This document shows, piece after piece, positions 46,327 through 59,550 of a stretch of 64,000 bases of DNA. Positions within the stretch are counted from its first letter, which is position 1, and each line of letters starts with the position of its first letter. Below the pieces are notes generated by a model that made no database searches, had not been told where the DNA came from, and was given only the letters and a program-made list of their open reading frames with translations. Origin of the DNA: Nemophila menziesii (taxonomy: Eukaryota > Streptophyta > Magnoliopsida > Boraginales > Hydrophyllaceae); assembly GCA_029959085.1 (NCBI GenBank), contig JARWIR010000035.1, forward strand, positions 5,996,501-6,060,500, given 5' to 3'. The position numbers and the translations under genes are program-made.

Positions 46327-47222
46327 TTGTCCTAGTGTAATTAGGGATTATTATCTAACTCTAGGAACCCATTTTGAATGATCCTACAAATTTTTTGATG
46401 ATTAATATTATACGGTAAGTGATTATCCGACTAACTACGATCTCCTGATTTGAAGTTAAGTCGAACATTCATATACTAAGTATACAATTCAAACCCCTAT
46501 CAGACATAGTTCAAAATATATATCAACATAAATACTTGGCCAAAGTAATAAATAATAAATTTAAACAAGATATATGAACACCATATTTTCCACAATTCAT
46601 TTAAATATAAAATATCCCAAATTCACACGCTAATGCCCAAATCATAAACTAGGGTTCTTACACAAGTATTTCAAACTAAATGTAGTTTAGTTCATACTAA
46701 TGTTAATATACAATGTAATATAAGTTAATGATGAAAAGAATTAAGGAAATGGAATATTACTATGATAGTATATGGTATGAACTGAATGGTTGTCTTATTC
46801 TTTCTTGCTCCTTTTCTCTCCGAAAATGTTTGTAATGTGAAATGTTATGAACTCAAGTATGAAATTTAACTTACAAAAATGTTAATCTATTATGGGCCCA
46901 CTAAAGTGGGTTAAATGATGAAAGTGTGATCTTACTAGACAAATGATACCGTCTTAACGAAATGCACGTAAACTCTTCAACTCACAATCGCACAACGTTT
47001 CATCTCGTACAAACCAAACACTGAGGGATACCTTCTCGTCAAAGGCATGCTCAAATTAATTTTCATTTAGTTGACATGATTTTTCAAAGTTGAAGATGAT
47101 GTTTTACATGTACTTTTTTTGAACTTTTGTTGAATATTTTAGATCTATAACTCCTTTCAGTCTCCATATGACTTAATTGGGGTTTTCATTATCCCCTTGA
47201 ATTTTTAGTTTCACATATGGTT
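46327..47222. other. Unassigned, possibly LTR-derived
   Basis: Single-copy in this window. It starts TTTGTCCTAGTGTAATTAGG and contains no coding frame. Composition and the pyrimidine-rich block near 46795-46820 would suit an LTR, but no partner or boundary is seen. Confidence 0.3.
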
Positions 47223-50117
47223 CCAAATTTTAGACTAGGAACTTGTAGGAATTTTTTGGAGCATGTTCCTTACCAATGTGATAAGGGAGGATACAAACTT
47301 GAAGTTCAGTACTTTTTGTTCCATGATAGTGAAACAATGTATGGAACGCGAATGCAATCCAGGCATTTACAAAAGTCTAGGTATCAAGTAGTTTAATAGT
47401 GTAGAATTTGTATGTAGTAGGTAGGCTATCACCGAGAGTTTGTTGGTTATTGTATGAGATATCTTCTCGCCAATTGTCATGGATATACAAATTAATTAGT
47501 AGTGGATAAGATCATTGTATTACATAATTGTTCAAATTTATAGAGATTCTTAACTCATTTTTTTGTAAGAATTTGTATTTTAATTTAATATAAATGAATT
47601 TTTTTTTTAAGTTCTTAATTTATTCATTTACTTATGGAAGATGTTGTTTCATAGAGTCATGAGGAGGGGTGGGGGCAGTGATAAACACGACCCATCTCGT
47701 AGATCCCGTATTCCAATGATTGGTTGCGATGCCTCATGTATATTAAATATAAATTTTGTTATAGCAGTGTATATGCTTAAATGACATCATTTTAATACAC
47801 GCAAATCTAGGAGAAAGCTGAGGGTGCTACCCTCTAATCGCCACAATAGGCCAAGGATAAATACAGGGTGACTCATAACAATTAAGTTTTGCATCCTAGA
47901 CATGACTTGGAATCCCATCACAAAGATGTGAAAGTATCTTAGCAAGGTGATTGGCTTATCGATAGGAGAGTGTATGCCTTCATATTACAAGTTGTGGAGA
48001 AAAGTTCCAGACCACTTTGTGATACGGGTCTAGAATCAGTTACGTGTAATTATCCATTTGCATAAGATTTGTACTTATTTTACACTATCGTATATATGTC
48101 TAAAAAATACATTTGGTGTAATATGGATTCACGATTACTATAATTTAAATGCATAGAAATGTAGTATTGATTTGTCGAATATATTACACCACTTGTCGGG
48201 GATTTCGCTACTTGGTATAGGGACTGCAAACACAATATAAAAATTAACTACTACGTCCACAACATTAAACCGAATGATATGACCGACGCGGATTGGGCCA
48301 AATCTTTTAATTTTTGGTACTACGAGGATGTCCTTAATTGTGTTGTTTTTGTATTTAAAAATTTAGTTTGTGTAAAGATGTAACTATAATGTAAATATAC
48401 ATAGCCAAGATGAGGAAAACAAGACATATAGGGTGATGTGGGGTCCCCTAGTGGACACTTTTTGTCATTTACACTCATAGGTAGGAAGTGCTACTTGATC
48501 TATAGGTTTATTTTTTTATCGTTTTTAATCCTACAAAGTTGTGTAATTTTCAGTTGCATAAAACACGAGGGAGGCTAAGAACATGAGGCTATAAGAGAAT
48601 CTGTTGGGAAGCCTACATTTCCTCCTATATCTCGTTTCTTTTGGGATGTATGATATGATATTCAGTCTAACTGGTGGAGGGCTTGATGTATTTTGTGAAT
48701 ATGATGTATGTTTATGATAAACAATTTCAATTTGTGATGATAATATTAAACTTAATCAATGAATATGTGTTTATCTCGTGAAACAGGTTGAAATGACTCT
48801 TACGTACGCTCTCGACCCAAGCATGTTGGGTCATCTGGATCTTCATCTTCCAACTCTGCATCTACCTGATTTTCATGGTAGGATCACATTGAATCTGTTA
48901 TAATGTGGTTGAAAACGTGACGTGCAAGGGATCCTAGAGTTGGGTTGTGAAACCCCGTAAAACATTAATATATTTTTTCTGGATAGAATACTTTTGTTAA
49001 TAAAACGTAATATTCAAAGAGTAGAATTCGAAATATAAGTAAAATAATTAGATATAATTATATAAGCATTAAAATAAAAATATATCAAAATAATCGAGTG
49101 TAGATAAATAAGTTAATATCTAAAAGACTAAATATCTTAGTGAGACCAACTTAAACAATTTGTTACATTATAATCCAATGCCTAAATATTATGCATAGCT
49201 AATATACAAGTTTGTTCTAAAATCTAAAGGATAAATAATATTTTATATTAATATAATTCAAAGAACACATTTTCATATAGACTCAAGTAAACTTTCTAAA
49301 TACCGTCCTCTTTAACTTTCTCTATTGAAATGATCAGATCATTATTGTTTTCTAGAATGGCACGATTCCACCTTAATAATTCATTACCACGTATATTTAG
49401 CGTATATTGTCTTTACCTCTATCTTCTCTATGTGATGATCTTAATCAATATTCAATGTGAAACCTAACAATTAAAACACGTAAACCTTACATTTAAAAAG
49501 CAGTTTTCATAACTAATATATATACATCATGCAAGAATTATAAAAACATAACTATCAATCCATCTCCGTAATAAAAACTATTCAATTTCCTACGTTAATC
49601 ATATATCAATAAAAAGTTATTCAAATATTTTTACGCATATTTGTTATAATTAAGCCAACCACTACTACGTAAACCCTTCTTTCAACAAATAGCGGATCAT
49701 AACCGAATAAAAGAAACTCTAGATATCCCGGTAAGTAAGGTGATCTCTTCCTAAAATATGCGCAAAAAATCTCTTACTGAGGTAAGAGATTTAAATAACG
49801 TCTAATATGGAGATTATTAACCATGTTTTCAATTATATAATAATGTTTTCAATTTGTTATTTTTTACCTTTTATCATATTAATAATTTGAATTATATTAT
49901 CTCGTTATTATTAGATTTACTGTATATCTGGGATATCATGACCTACTTCGTCTAAGCTTAAGCATGGATAGGATTATCAGATTGTGTAAAATGGGTAGAT
50001 ACCATTAAAAAATAAAAAAAATTAATTTAATGATTTAGTTAGTGGTTATTATTGAACCAACCCCAAAATAAATCTCGAGGTTGTTCCCTTATTATTACTA
50101 AACACGATGGTATGTTC
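47223..50117 (+). mobile_element. CACTA-type interior, copy 2 of a 2.9-kb direct repeat
   Basis: Collinear with 39470-42340; many substitutions and small indels. It includes a second Transposase_24-like remnant at 47930-48340 (IGLSIGECMPSYYKLWRKVP, then NDMTDADWAKSFNFWYYEDV). Confidence 0.6.
47930..48340 (+). pseudogene. En/Spm-type Transposase_24-like remnant, copy 2
   Basis: Parallel to 40190-40610. It differs at the key W (GTTGTGGAGA versus GTCATGGAGA) and has its own frame breaks. Comparing the two copies should allow the ancestral reading to be judged. Confidence 0.45.
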
Positions 50118-50414
50118 TTAAGTATAACTAGCTCGAGAAAGTACTATGTGGTTTTGTTACCAAATTGGGTTATATTTAAACACGTCTTAATAGAAATTTA
50201 ACCAATGAATAATTGTGTAATGTGATTAAGTGTTTAAACTTTTGTTATCTATACATGATAACTTGTTATAATTTGACAAATTTTGTATTTGATAGTTCTC
50301 GATTTTAGGCATTTAGTCTTTGAATTGGCGTTAGTTCAAAACTATTAAATAAATAAATTAATCAGTTAGTTGAATTATGAGTTTGAAGAAATAAATTTGG
50401 ATGACAAAATTAAT

Positions 50415-51235
50415 TTATGGTGCAAAGAGTGTGAAATCACGTAAAACATAATTTTTTAATTTTTTTTTCGATAGAATATTTTGTTAATTAAGCATTATAA
50501 TAAGTAATAAAATATAAAATATAAGTAAAATAATTAATAAAAATATATATACATTAAGCTAAAAATATATCCAAATAACTAAGTCTTAATAAATTTTTAA
50601 TATCTAAAAGAATAAATACCTTAGTGGGACATATTTTAACCATTTGTTACATTATAAAAAGAGTAAATTTTATTTTTAGGCCATTAGCTATGGAATAAAA
50701 ATATTTTTAGGCCAAATGTTATATAAGACCCATTTTTAAGCCAAGTGTATCAAAAATTCTAATTTTTAGGCAATTTAACTAATTTCTTGAGATATTTCAG
50801 AATTTTTAAGGGAAATTTGGACATTTCAAATATAATTTCTAGTATGCGATGTTCCCAAATAAAAATAAATTTCGATTGAAATGTCCAATTAACGTTTCAT
50901 ATTTATGAAATATCTCACCGAATTAGTGAAATGACCTAAAAATGGAAATATTTTATACAGTTGGTATAAAAATGAATATTTGGAAATGTTTTGTCTAAAA
51001 ATATTTTTAGGTTATAGGCAATGGCCTATAAATAGAATTAGCTCTTATAAAAAGGAAATTCCTATGTATTATACATACCAAACATACAAGTTTGTTCTAA
51101 AATCCAAAGGATCGACAATATATTATATTAATAGAATTCAAACAACATATTTTCTTATACACTTAAGTAACTCCTCTAAATATCGACCCCTTTAATTTCC
51201 TTTCTTGAAATGATTGAATCATTATTTTGGTCTAA
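50415..51235. repeat. Dispersed repeat, copy d, split by a MITE
   Basis: 50415-50660 matches 48935-49175 and 51054-51235 matches 49190-49350. The MITE at 50661-51044 sits exactly between. Confidence 0.75.
50661..51044. mobile_element. MULE-type MITE (384 bp) with 9-bp target duplication
   Basis: Ends are long inverted repeats of about 150 bp each: left GAGTAAATTTTATTTTTAGG, right (reverse complement) GAGCTAATTCTATTTATAGG. The flanks are identical 9-mers, TTATAAAAA at 50652-50660 and 51045-51053. The empty site is visible in the sister repeats at about 41445 and 49170. No coding capacity. Size of the duplication and long inverted repeats point to the Mutator superfamily. Confidence 0.85.
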
Positions 51236-51549
51236 AAAAGGGTATGTTGCCACCTATATTGATGTTATACGCAATGGAATACCTGTATAATTATTGTCAT
51301 GCAGTTTCAAACTCAAGTCAAGAGTTGTATGAGGTAGGCCTGGTTTGTATTTTGAAATGGAAAAACAGTGTTAACAAAGACCAAATGATCACTAATAAGT
51401 ACATAATTTTAGTTTAAAATCAATATCGTATAATATTGAGCATTCAAGTGGTGCATGGACAAGCAAGTATTGAGATGCAATTTCTCCGAAAATTCACCTT
51501 AAAGTTCATAGATTAACATCAATTTTGTGAAGAGGTTTGAAACTGTTTT

Positions 51550-52140
51550 TAACATAAAGAACCCTGATCAACTAAGGAAAATAATAAACATGTGATCAAC
51601 TAAGAAAATAATAAGCATAACACAACAGAGAATATACACAGTTTAAGTTACAGGATTTTAAATTAATAAAGAATAGAATTAGAAATTTTGGGGTTCTTTT
51701 GTTATTTTTGGAAAACTTAACCAAAGAATAAAGATCGTTACTTCTAGCAAGTCCCCAAATAAGAAGAATATGCCTATGTGATATGAAATACTAATATGTT
51801 TTGAAATAAAAAATTGTATCCTAAATTAGGTAACCAATCTTAGCTATTTGACATTCTTGTTACTATCTATCGGAAAATTTACTAATAGAGTCAATTTATA
51901 TGGTGTACTTAATTTAAAAAATGTAATGGAGTTCACTTAAAGACGTTAGTTTAACTTAGGACACGTGATAGATATTTAACTATTTCCATAGAACAGATTC
52001 AAAGTTCAACATATATATTAGCTTTAACGTAATAAAAAAAATTAAAAAAGAAAAAAAAACTCAGTTAAACATCGATCTTATATGTAATAAAAAATTATCA
52101 ATTCAGTTTTTGCCAAACCATCACAAGGAACATTAAAAAT
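51550..52140 (-). repeat. Array fragment: intron-like part
   Basis: Begins AACCCTGATCAACTAAGG, the edge just upstream of exon A, and follows the monomer through AAATTTTGGGGTT, GTCCCCAAATAAGA and AACATATATATTAGC to about 52140. Exon A itself is missing on its left. The array resumes here after the 23-kb interruption. Confidence 0.7.
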
Positions 52141-52561
52141 GAAAGATACGGGATTGTGAAAGTATTTTGGTTTTAATTATGAGTCTGAATGCCTCAAGAG
52201 GAACTATATGCATGCATAGTCATTTTTCTATTACAATTTCGATGTTGCTCTTGGGAATTCTTGCGACAGTGCTTGCTTAATCATGTTTATTACTTTCTCG
52301 ATTCTTTTATCATCAAATTTAGTAATTTTTTATATTTACTTATTGGATATTAAACATATTATATAGAATATCATATTCAAAGCATTTTGTGAATCTCTTG
52401 AAGCACATAATTTCTACTATCCTCATGAGTATAACACTATCAATTAGTAATAAATATTCAAATATAAATTGATCCTATATAATTATTACGTCATTTTATA
52501 TATGTAGAACAAATAGTTAATAATCAATCTCCAGTTCTTTGTTAATTTCTATAGCCGACAA

Positions 52562-52962
52562 TTATCGTTGGCCGATGAACCATGCTATTTCTTGATTGTT
52601 GTTTCCATGAAAAGCTTGTTCTAGTAGTATACTGGGCAGCTAAGAGTAGGGTAAACTGAGTCACTAACTTGAGTCTTACCCTATCTTTTCTAGTAATTAA
52701 AACTTGTAGCCCAAGTATTAACCACACTAACTTTTTCATCATAAGAATGGACTTCACTGTCTTCCTTATGCTTTCCATTTTAAAATAAATATCAATTATA
52801 TCTACCACCTCATCAATACTATTATTAGATGATACGCTATAACTTCTACTCACTGATACACAGGCACCTTGCAGTAGATCCTAGATTTCCACATTCAGAA
52901 CAAATCCAAATCCAAATCCAAAAAATATTTGGATCCAGATCTTCCTTCACTACAACAACAAT
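52562..52962 (-). pseudogene. Array exon A, copy 7, fused to first-exon block
   Basis: The downstream half is conserved (SSNNSIDEV, QGNNN, MVHRP region) with frame changes and an inserted stretch near 52770-52800. At 52962 the sequence passes from CTTCACTACAACAACA into ATCCAAGATGCAAAG, which belongs to the first-exon block about 1 kb upstream in the gene. The shared CAACAAT at the join marks a deletion of the intron and part of the exon. Confidence 0.6.
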
Positions 52963-54559
52963 CCAAGATGCAAAGTATAGTATGAATATAAATAGATGTT
53001 TTGAAAAAAATTCAGCAAAAGAAAATATACAAGAGATGCAAACAAAAAGATGGGAGTGGAAGAGAGAAGAGATAGATTCACAAAGATGGAGACAAAGGTT
53101 GCCGATTAAAGTGGTATTATAGCCTATGAAGGGTATCCAGGGGTTCAAAAAAATTAAGGTAAAAAGAAAGAGGATGATCAATCGTGAATTTAGTAAGTAA
53201 ATTAGAGGCAATATGTAAGTTTTTGGGTTTTAAATGGATTTTTAAGAAACATAACCCAACAAACTTTCTTCATATCCAGACCCATAATACCCTTGCAACA
53301 CACCTCACTAGACCTACAACACAGAAGCCCATACAAGCCTTATTAAACATATTACTACTTATTACAAAACAATTCAAATATTGCAAGTGTAAGACCAAAT
53401 TGCTCACCACAAATTATGGAACCAACAAAACTCACACGTCATCCTCTCTCATCAACACATCACTTCTCATACGATAAAAAGCTTCCAACAGTCATAAAAT
53501 GACCATTGTAGGATTTGTATAAAGAGATAATAAACAATACGATAGTTCTGAAAAATTATAAAAAATAATGAGATTAGGTAAATAATTAAATTAACTTTTT
53601 TGAATTTAATGATAACAATTAATTTTTTTTACCTTAATTTGAGTTCTCCGCCAAACGGAGTTGATCATGTTGAAGATTGTTCCCTGAGTGGCGACGAATT
53701 TTCTTGTTTAAGAGAGAGACTTGGTGGGAAGATGGGGTGAAGAATTTTTTCTTTGAACGAGAGTGTGAAGAGATGAGTTTTAGGTTTTATGTTTCATTGT
53801 TTCTCAACCTATGTTTTTTTTTTCATGTTTTATTTTAAAAATTTTCAGCATTTTTGGTTGTATGCTTTTTTTTATCTTAAACTTTTTTATTTTATTTGTT
53901 TCCGGTTGTATATTAATTTTATCTTAAACTTTGTTATTTTATTTTGTAAGATTAAATTGGGCATATGATTCGTTTGGGGTATGGACCTAAACAATTTCTT
54001 TTTTAATATATAAAGCATATTATAAAAATAAAATCGATATTTGGATTACAAAGAGATTAGCATAACGTATTGTAATGTGATTCATGTTGATTATTAAAAA
54101 ACCAACACAGTTTTTTTAAATAAATATTTGTGATATTACATAATTAGAAGAAAAAAATTAAAATTAAAATTATATTTGATTTGAGTGGATAATAATATAT
54201 ATTTCCATTTACTAACTTGTCTATGCTATCTTTTATTTTATTCTATAAGATTTTATTTGTCTTTCATAATAAATAATGAATGTTAGTAAAAAAAAATTAC
54301 TCATCGATTGAGTGCAAGGTCAAATTTTTTTTGGCAAATGCATGTCGAGAAGAATGTTTTTATTAGGTAATAATAAATTCCTCTTTTAACTTTGTATATA
54401 ATTTCGAAGATTTTATTTGATATAATGATTTCTTAAAATTTCAGATACAAGCATAACTTCTTGATATCCAAATTTGTTTTTTAATGAGATGTTAACTCTT
54501 CTTTCATTTTTTATTACCTAGGTAGCTAAGAACATACATGTTTTTCAAACAACTACATG

Positions 54560-54680
54560 GTCATAGAAACTAATAGATTGCTGATAGAACTGACTAATAG
54601 AAATACACAAAACAATGAAACTTCGATGCTTCATGTGAATTATGCTCGAACTAGAGCTAACTTCTCCCAGGCTTAGCAAC
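54560..54680 (-). other. Candidate exon D of the array unit
   Basis: After TTTGATTTCAG the minus strand reads (in monomer 1) LLGLEEVRSSSSIIHRKHRS. Acceptor and first codons are kept in all C blocks. No donor is clear, so it may be a last exon. Confidence 0.3.
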
Positions 54681-54834
54681 CTGAAATCAAATGAAGGTCA
54701 CTAAAACAAGGAGTTGGGGGCGAGAAGAATATATATGGACTAGGTCTAATTCTACATTGAACAATGTAAGAATATAAGTGATGCATACTTAAGTGATTGT
54801 CATAGGTATTTATTGATAAGAAAATATAATATAC

Positions 54835-54895
54835 CTGCCTAGGCTTTTGTCGTACCCCAAAAAGTGATGCTCGGAAGACTGGTTCCTCGATTGTA
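54835..54895 (-). other. Candidate exon C of the array unit
   Basis: 61 bases between a TTTTTTAG acceptor and a CAG/GTATAT donor. They encode STIEEPVSRASLFGIRQKPRQ-like residues (this copy STIEEPVFRASLFGV). Copies at about 4130, 7250, 22525, 26340, 45870, 59520 and 62065 are highly conserved. No known domain. Confidence 0.4.
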
Positions 54896-55411
54896 CTAAA
54901 AAACGTGAGAATCACCGGGTAGGTTTAAGGAATCCTCTAGACTCGCAAATTAAGGAAAAAGTGGATCTGGTATCCTCTCGGGCATAAGGTAATTTACGCA
55001 CTCGCGAGAGTATCTCCCTGCAAGTCCGTGAGTCTCTTCGAGTAATAAAGAGTAAGTTTACCGTTCTCAAAAAGGAATGTATAGCCAAAGGCTTGATTTT
55101 AGTTTATAGTTTAGATGTTTATTGAGATATAAAAATAATTAAATTATATAATTTTCGTGTCGAAGTTTAATTGAAATAGAAATATATAATTAACTCTTAT
55201 CAATTTATTGTTTTAATACAATCATGAGTAAAATATGATGAATAACAATATAATAATTGCGAGAAGTTAGCCTAAGAAACTTGTAATATCCACTAGATAA
55301 TACATATGAATTTTTTGAACGTACCACCAAAATTAATCTGTTGTTTTATATATGTACAACAAATAGTTAATAATCAATCTCAAATTCTTTTTTAATTTCT
55401 ATATCCGACAA

Positions 55412-55848
55412 TTATCATTGACCGATGAACCATGTTATTCCCTTATTGTTGTTTCCATGAAAAGCTTGTTCTATTAGTATACTGGCAACTAATCACTAAC
55501 TTGAGTCTTACCCTTGTCTTCTCTAGTAAACCTTATAGCCCCACTATTAACTACAAGAACTTCTGCATCATAAGAATCTACTTCTACCACCTCATGACTA
55601 CTATTATCAGATGATACACTTATAACTTCTACTTTAGCTTCAGCAGACACACACACACCTTGTAGTAGATCCTAAAGTCTACATTTAGATCAAATACAAA
55701 TCCAAATCCAAATCTAAAATTGGCCCTGATCAAATTCAAATCTTTCTTCACTTCAACAACAATTTTCCCGTGCTCAAATCCTTCCTCATCATTTACATTT
55801 ATTTTTCATAAAGCATCATCTAAGGAAGGAAGAAAGAACCAGGATCAA
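55412..55848 (-). pseudogene. Array exon A, copy 8 (type I)
   Basis: Has the type I 18-base deletion (GGCAACTAATCACTAACTTG). Conserved segments for NSGA, EVDSYDA and EEGF are present but in changing frames; GAGCCCGGG has become GAGCACGGG. Confidence 0.6.
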
Positions 55849-56566
55849 CTAAAGAAAATAATAAACATAAGAAAATAACGAATATGTCTTTTTAAGTTAC
55901 GAGATATAGAATTAATAAAGTATAAAATTAGAAATTTTGGGATTTTGTTAGTTTTATTTGGATAACTTAACTTAAGAATAAAGATTATCATATGTTTTCT
56001 AATTAGTCCCCAAACAAGAGAAATATGCCTATTAGATAGGAAACATGACTATGTTCTGAAAAAGAACAGTGTGTCCTAAATCAAGAACTCAATCTTAACT
56101 ATTCGATATGGGTAAAACTTTCCTTGTATATTGGATGGTCTAATATTTTAATTACAATAATTAATTAAAATAACAAAACACATGTCATTAGATAAAGTAG
56201 GTAGTTAGTATACTTAGTTTTTGTATTTTTAAAACATGAGATATACGTCATTATATCATTGGTATTGGACCATCCTATACTAGATGGAAGAATTTTCCAT
56301 TTGATACTCATGTTACTATTTTTTTATCTATTAAACATCACTAATCGAGTCAATTTTAATGGTGTCTTTTTTCAACAAATGTAATGAAGTTCATTAAAAG
56401 ATATTAGTTTGACTTTGACACATGATAAGTCTTTAAATGCTTCCATAAAACATATTCAAAATTCATAATATATACTAGCTTTAACATAACAACAAGAAAA
56501 AATAAGAAAGAAAGAAAGACTCAGCTAATCTTATATATAATAAACAATTATCAACTCAGGTATAGC

Positions 56567-57440
56567 CTAGGCCGAAAATCGAGATTTACAACATAGCTTA
56601 GAATTATTTTTACCTCTACTATTGCTTATTGCTTTTGAATGGAAATAAATAGAACTTGTGGTAACGTTTCTTTGAGTTAAAGATAACTTGTTGAAATTTA
56701 TTTTAAGGATGTTAAAAGACAAGGCTATGATTAAATGAAAGTTTAAATGTAGTGGTGATAGTCTAGAATTCTGTCAAAAAAAAGTCTACAATTGAAGAGT
56801 AGTGAAAGTAGCAAGTTATTCAAGCTTTTGTGACTGTTGTGTATGGGTTGTTAAGACAGTGATGTGTACTTGATGAAATGGGTATTAATGATGTGTTTAC
56901 TTAGTATTAGTAGTAATCATTGCACAAATTTATATGTATATAAATTTATATCCAAAATATCCCCATTTACATACACCATCAAAATTCATTTATCATCATA
57001 CAACAAAATCAAAGCAAAAATATAAGGGGGTATAAAAAGTATGCTTTACTCAACTCACACGAGGAGTATACTACTATATGATATGATTACAACACAGAGT
57101 GATATCAAGTATCTTTACAGCTCTTAGGAGGTCCTCTTCTTCGTCTTTTATTACCATTCCGTCATAGATTCCTCGTATGTCTATAACTATCACTATCATC
57201 ACTCTTCCTTTGACTCGAACTTGAACCATCGTTTACTCCCTATACACAAACACATGCATAAATATAACATTCCACATATTAATTAATTAATTAATTAATT
57301 AATTAATTAATTACCTTTTCCACGTGTCTCTTCAGTATCAGATGTATCATCTCTCTCCTTATAACTATATCCACATCTTTTTTCCGATACAGTTATAACT
57401 CCATCTTCTACTTTTTCCTTAGGTCTATCACACTTTTTCC
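56567..57440 (-). pseudogene. Inserted fragment of an unidentified host gene
   Basis: It replaces about 25 bases of array sequence between TATAGC and TCACCATTACAAGG. The minus strand has two exons: about 57440-57315, reading VSEKRCGYSYKERDDTSDTE and ending at donor GTAATT; and 57239 to about 57110, after acceptor TGTATAG, reading GVNDGSSSSQRKSDDSDSYR and then basic RRRRGPPKSCK across a stop. Ser/Arg/Asp-rich, probably the C-terminal part of a nuclear protein, then a 3' untranslated stretch. Family not recognised. No terminal repeats or target duplication found. Confidence 0.5.
57278..57313. repeat. (ATTA)n microsatellite
   Basis: About nine ATTA units at the start of the intron of the inserted gene fragment. 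Confidence 0.9.
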
Positions 57441-57969
57441 TCACCATTACAAGGAACCTTTAAATGAAAGATCAATATATATATATTTATATATACTATA
57501 AAGTAAGTAATAGAAATATAAAACCCATAAAAAATAATTATAAAAAAATCTATTTTGGATCAAAAACATAAACTACATAACCAATTTATATCCACATCCA
57601 CAAAATATCACTGTAAACAATCATATAAACAATGAAAGAACATAATTTATTTTTATGGTTTGAATAATTATAAATCTAATAAGTAATTACCAAGTACAAA
57701 TAAGAAACAATGAAATAAAAAGATATTAAGCTCAATTTGTTTACTATACCTTATTTGAAATGACACAATCAACAATCCAAGATGCAATGTATTTGAGAAT
57801 ATAGATCAATCTTTTATAATGCATTTAGATAAAGAAAATATACGATGTGACTGAAAGAGAGGAGAGATAGATTCACAAAGAGAAAGACAAATGTTGTGGT
57901 AATACAGACTACGAAAAGGTGATGATCAATTGTAAATCCTGTAAGTAAATTGGATGCGATATTTAAGGA

Positions 57970-58080
57970 TTAGGGTTTCAAATGGATTTTTAAGACCCAT
58001 AACCCAACAAACTTTTTTTATATGCAGGTCCATAATACGCTTGCAACACACCTTACTGGGCCTACAACATAGAAGCCCAC
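57970..58080 (-). promoter_or_regulatory. Candidate promoter, monomer 8 (telo-box, site II)
   Basis: Same motifs as 2591-2702: GTGGGCTTC and TAGGCCCAG, then GAAACCCTAA. Conserved among the three type II copies. Confidence 0.5.
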
Positions 58081-59550
58081 AAAAGTTTTATTAAACATAT
58101 TATAGCTAACAACGTAATTGGCAAACATCGAGATGTGTAAATGAATATTTACTACAAAACAATTAAAAAATTGCAATTGCAAGACCAATTTGCTCACGAC
58201 AAATTATGGAACCCACAAAAATCACATGTCATCCACTCTCATATACGATTATTCTCAATGCATCACTTCTCATATGGTAAAAAGCTTCCACTATCATAAA
58301 ATGACCATTGTAGATTTCGTATAAAAAGATAATAAGCAACCGATAATTCTGAAAAATTTAAAAAAGATAAGATTAGGTTAATAATTAAATGAACTTTTTT
58401 GAGTTAAATGATAAAAATTAACTTTTTACCTTAATTTGGGTTCTTCGCCAAGTCAGGTTGATGATGGTGGAGAATGGTCCCGATGGCAGATTTCTTATTT
58501 AAATGAGCAACTTGGTGGGAAGGTGAGTGTGAAGAATTCTTTTTTTCCTTGTTTCTTTGAATGGGAGTGTGAAGAGTTGAGTTTTAGGTTTTATGTTTCA
58601 ATATTTTTTAACCATTGTTTTATTTTGTAAGATTATAGTGGGAATAAGATTCGGTGTTGGTAGGGAACTAAGTAGTTCTTTTTAAGTATCAAAAGCATAT
58701 AATAAAATAAAAGTGACCTTTGGATTACAAAGAGATTAACACAACAAATGATAATGTGATTTATGTTAATTATTAAAAAACTACCATACTTTTTTCAAAT
58801 AAATATTTGTGAAATAAATAATAATAATTATTATTATACTTAATTTGAGTGAATAATAATATATATTTCCATTTAGTAACTTATCGATTCTATCTTTAAT
58901 TTTATTCTATAAGATTTAATTTTTCATTTATAATAAATAGTGAATGTTAGAAAAAAAAATTTACTCATCGATCGAGTGCAAGGTCAAATAAAACTTGGCA
59001 AATGCATGTCAAAAAGAATGTTATTATTTGGGAATGTAATAAATTTATTTTTTAACTTTATATATAATTTTGAAGTTTTTTTTTGAAATTATGATTTCTT
59101 AAAATTTCAGATACAAGTATTACTTCTTGATATCCAAATTTGTTTTATTGAGATCTCAACTCTTCTTTCATTTTTTATTACCTAGGTAGCTAAGAGCATA
59201 CATGTTTTTACAAATAACTACATGGTCAGAGAAAATAATAGATTGGTCATCGAGTGTAGAACAACCGACTAATAAAAATACACAAAAAACTGAAACTTCG
59301 ATGTTTCTTGTGAATGATGCTCGAACTAGATCTAACTTCTTCCAAGCCTAGCAACTTGAAATCAAATGAAGGTCAGGAAAACAAGGATTAGGGAACGAGA
59401 AGAGTATATATGGACTGGGTCTAATTCTAATTTGTGCAATGTAAGAATATAAGTGATGCATCATTAATTGAGTGTCATGGGTATTTACTGATAAGAAACG
59501 ATAATATACATGGCTAGGCTTTTGTCAGATCCCAAAAAGTGATGCTCGGG

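Larger units (their letters stand above)
52562..55411 (-). repeat. Array monomer 7 (about 2.85 kb)
   Basis: Exon A copy 7, first-exon block (52965-53250), B block (about 53640-53770, intermediate between type I and II), C block (54820-55030). Shorter than the others because of the intron deletion. Confidence 0.75.
55412..59550 (-). repeat. Array monomer 8, chimeric type I/II with a foreign insert
   Basis: Exon A is type I, but the part right of the insert (57441 on) is type II: site II promoter (57970-58080), B block with CAACTTGGTGGGAAGG, C block ending abruptly at 59550 (GATGCTCGGG/ATGGAAGAATT). The type switch across the insert suggests recombination between neighbouring monomers. Confidence 0.65.
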
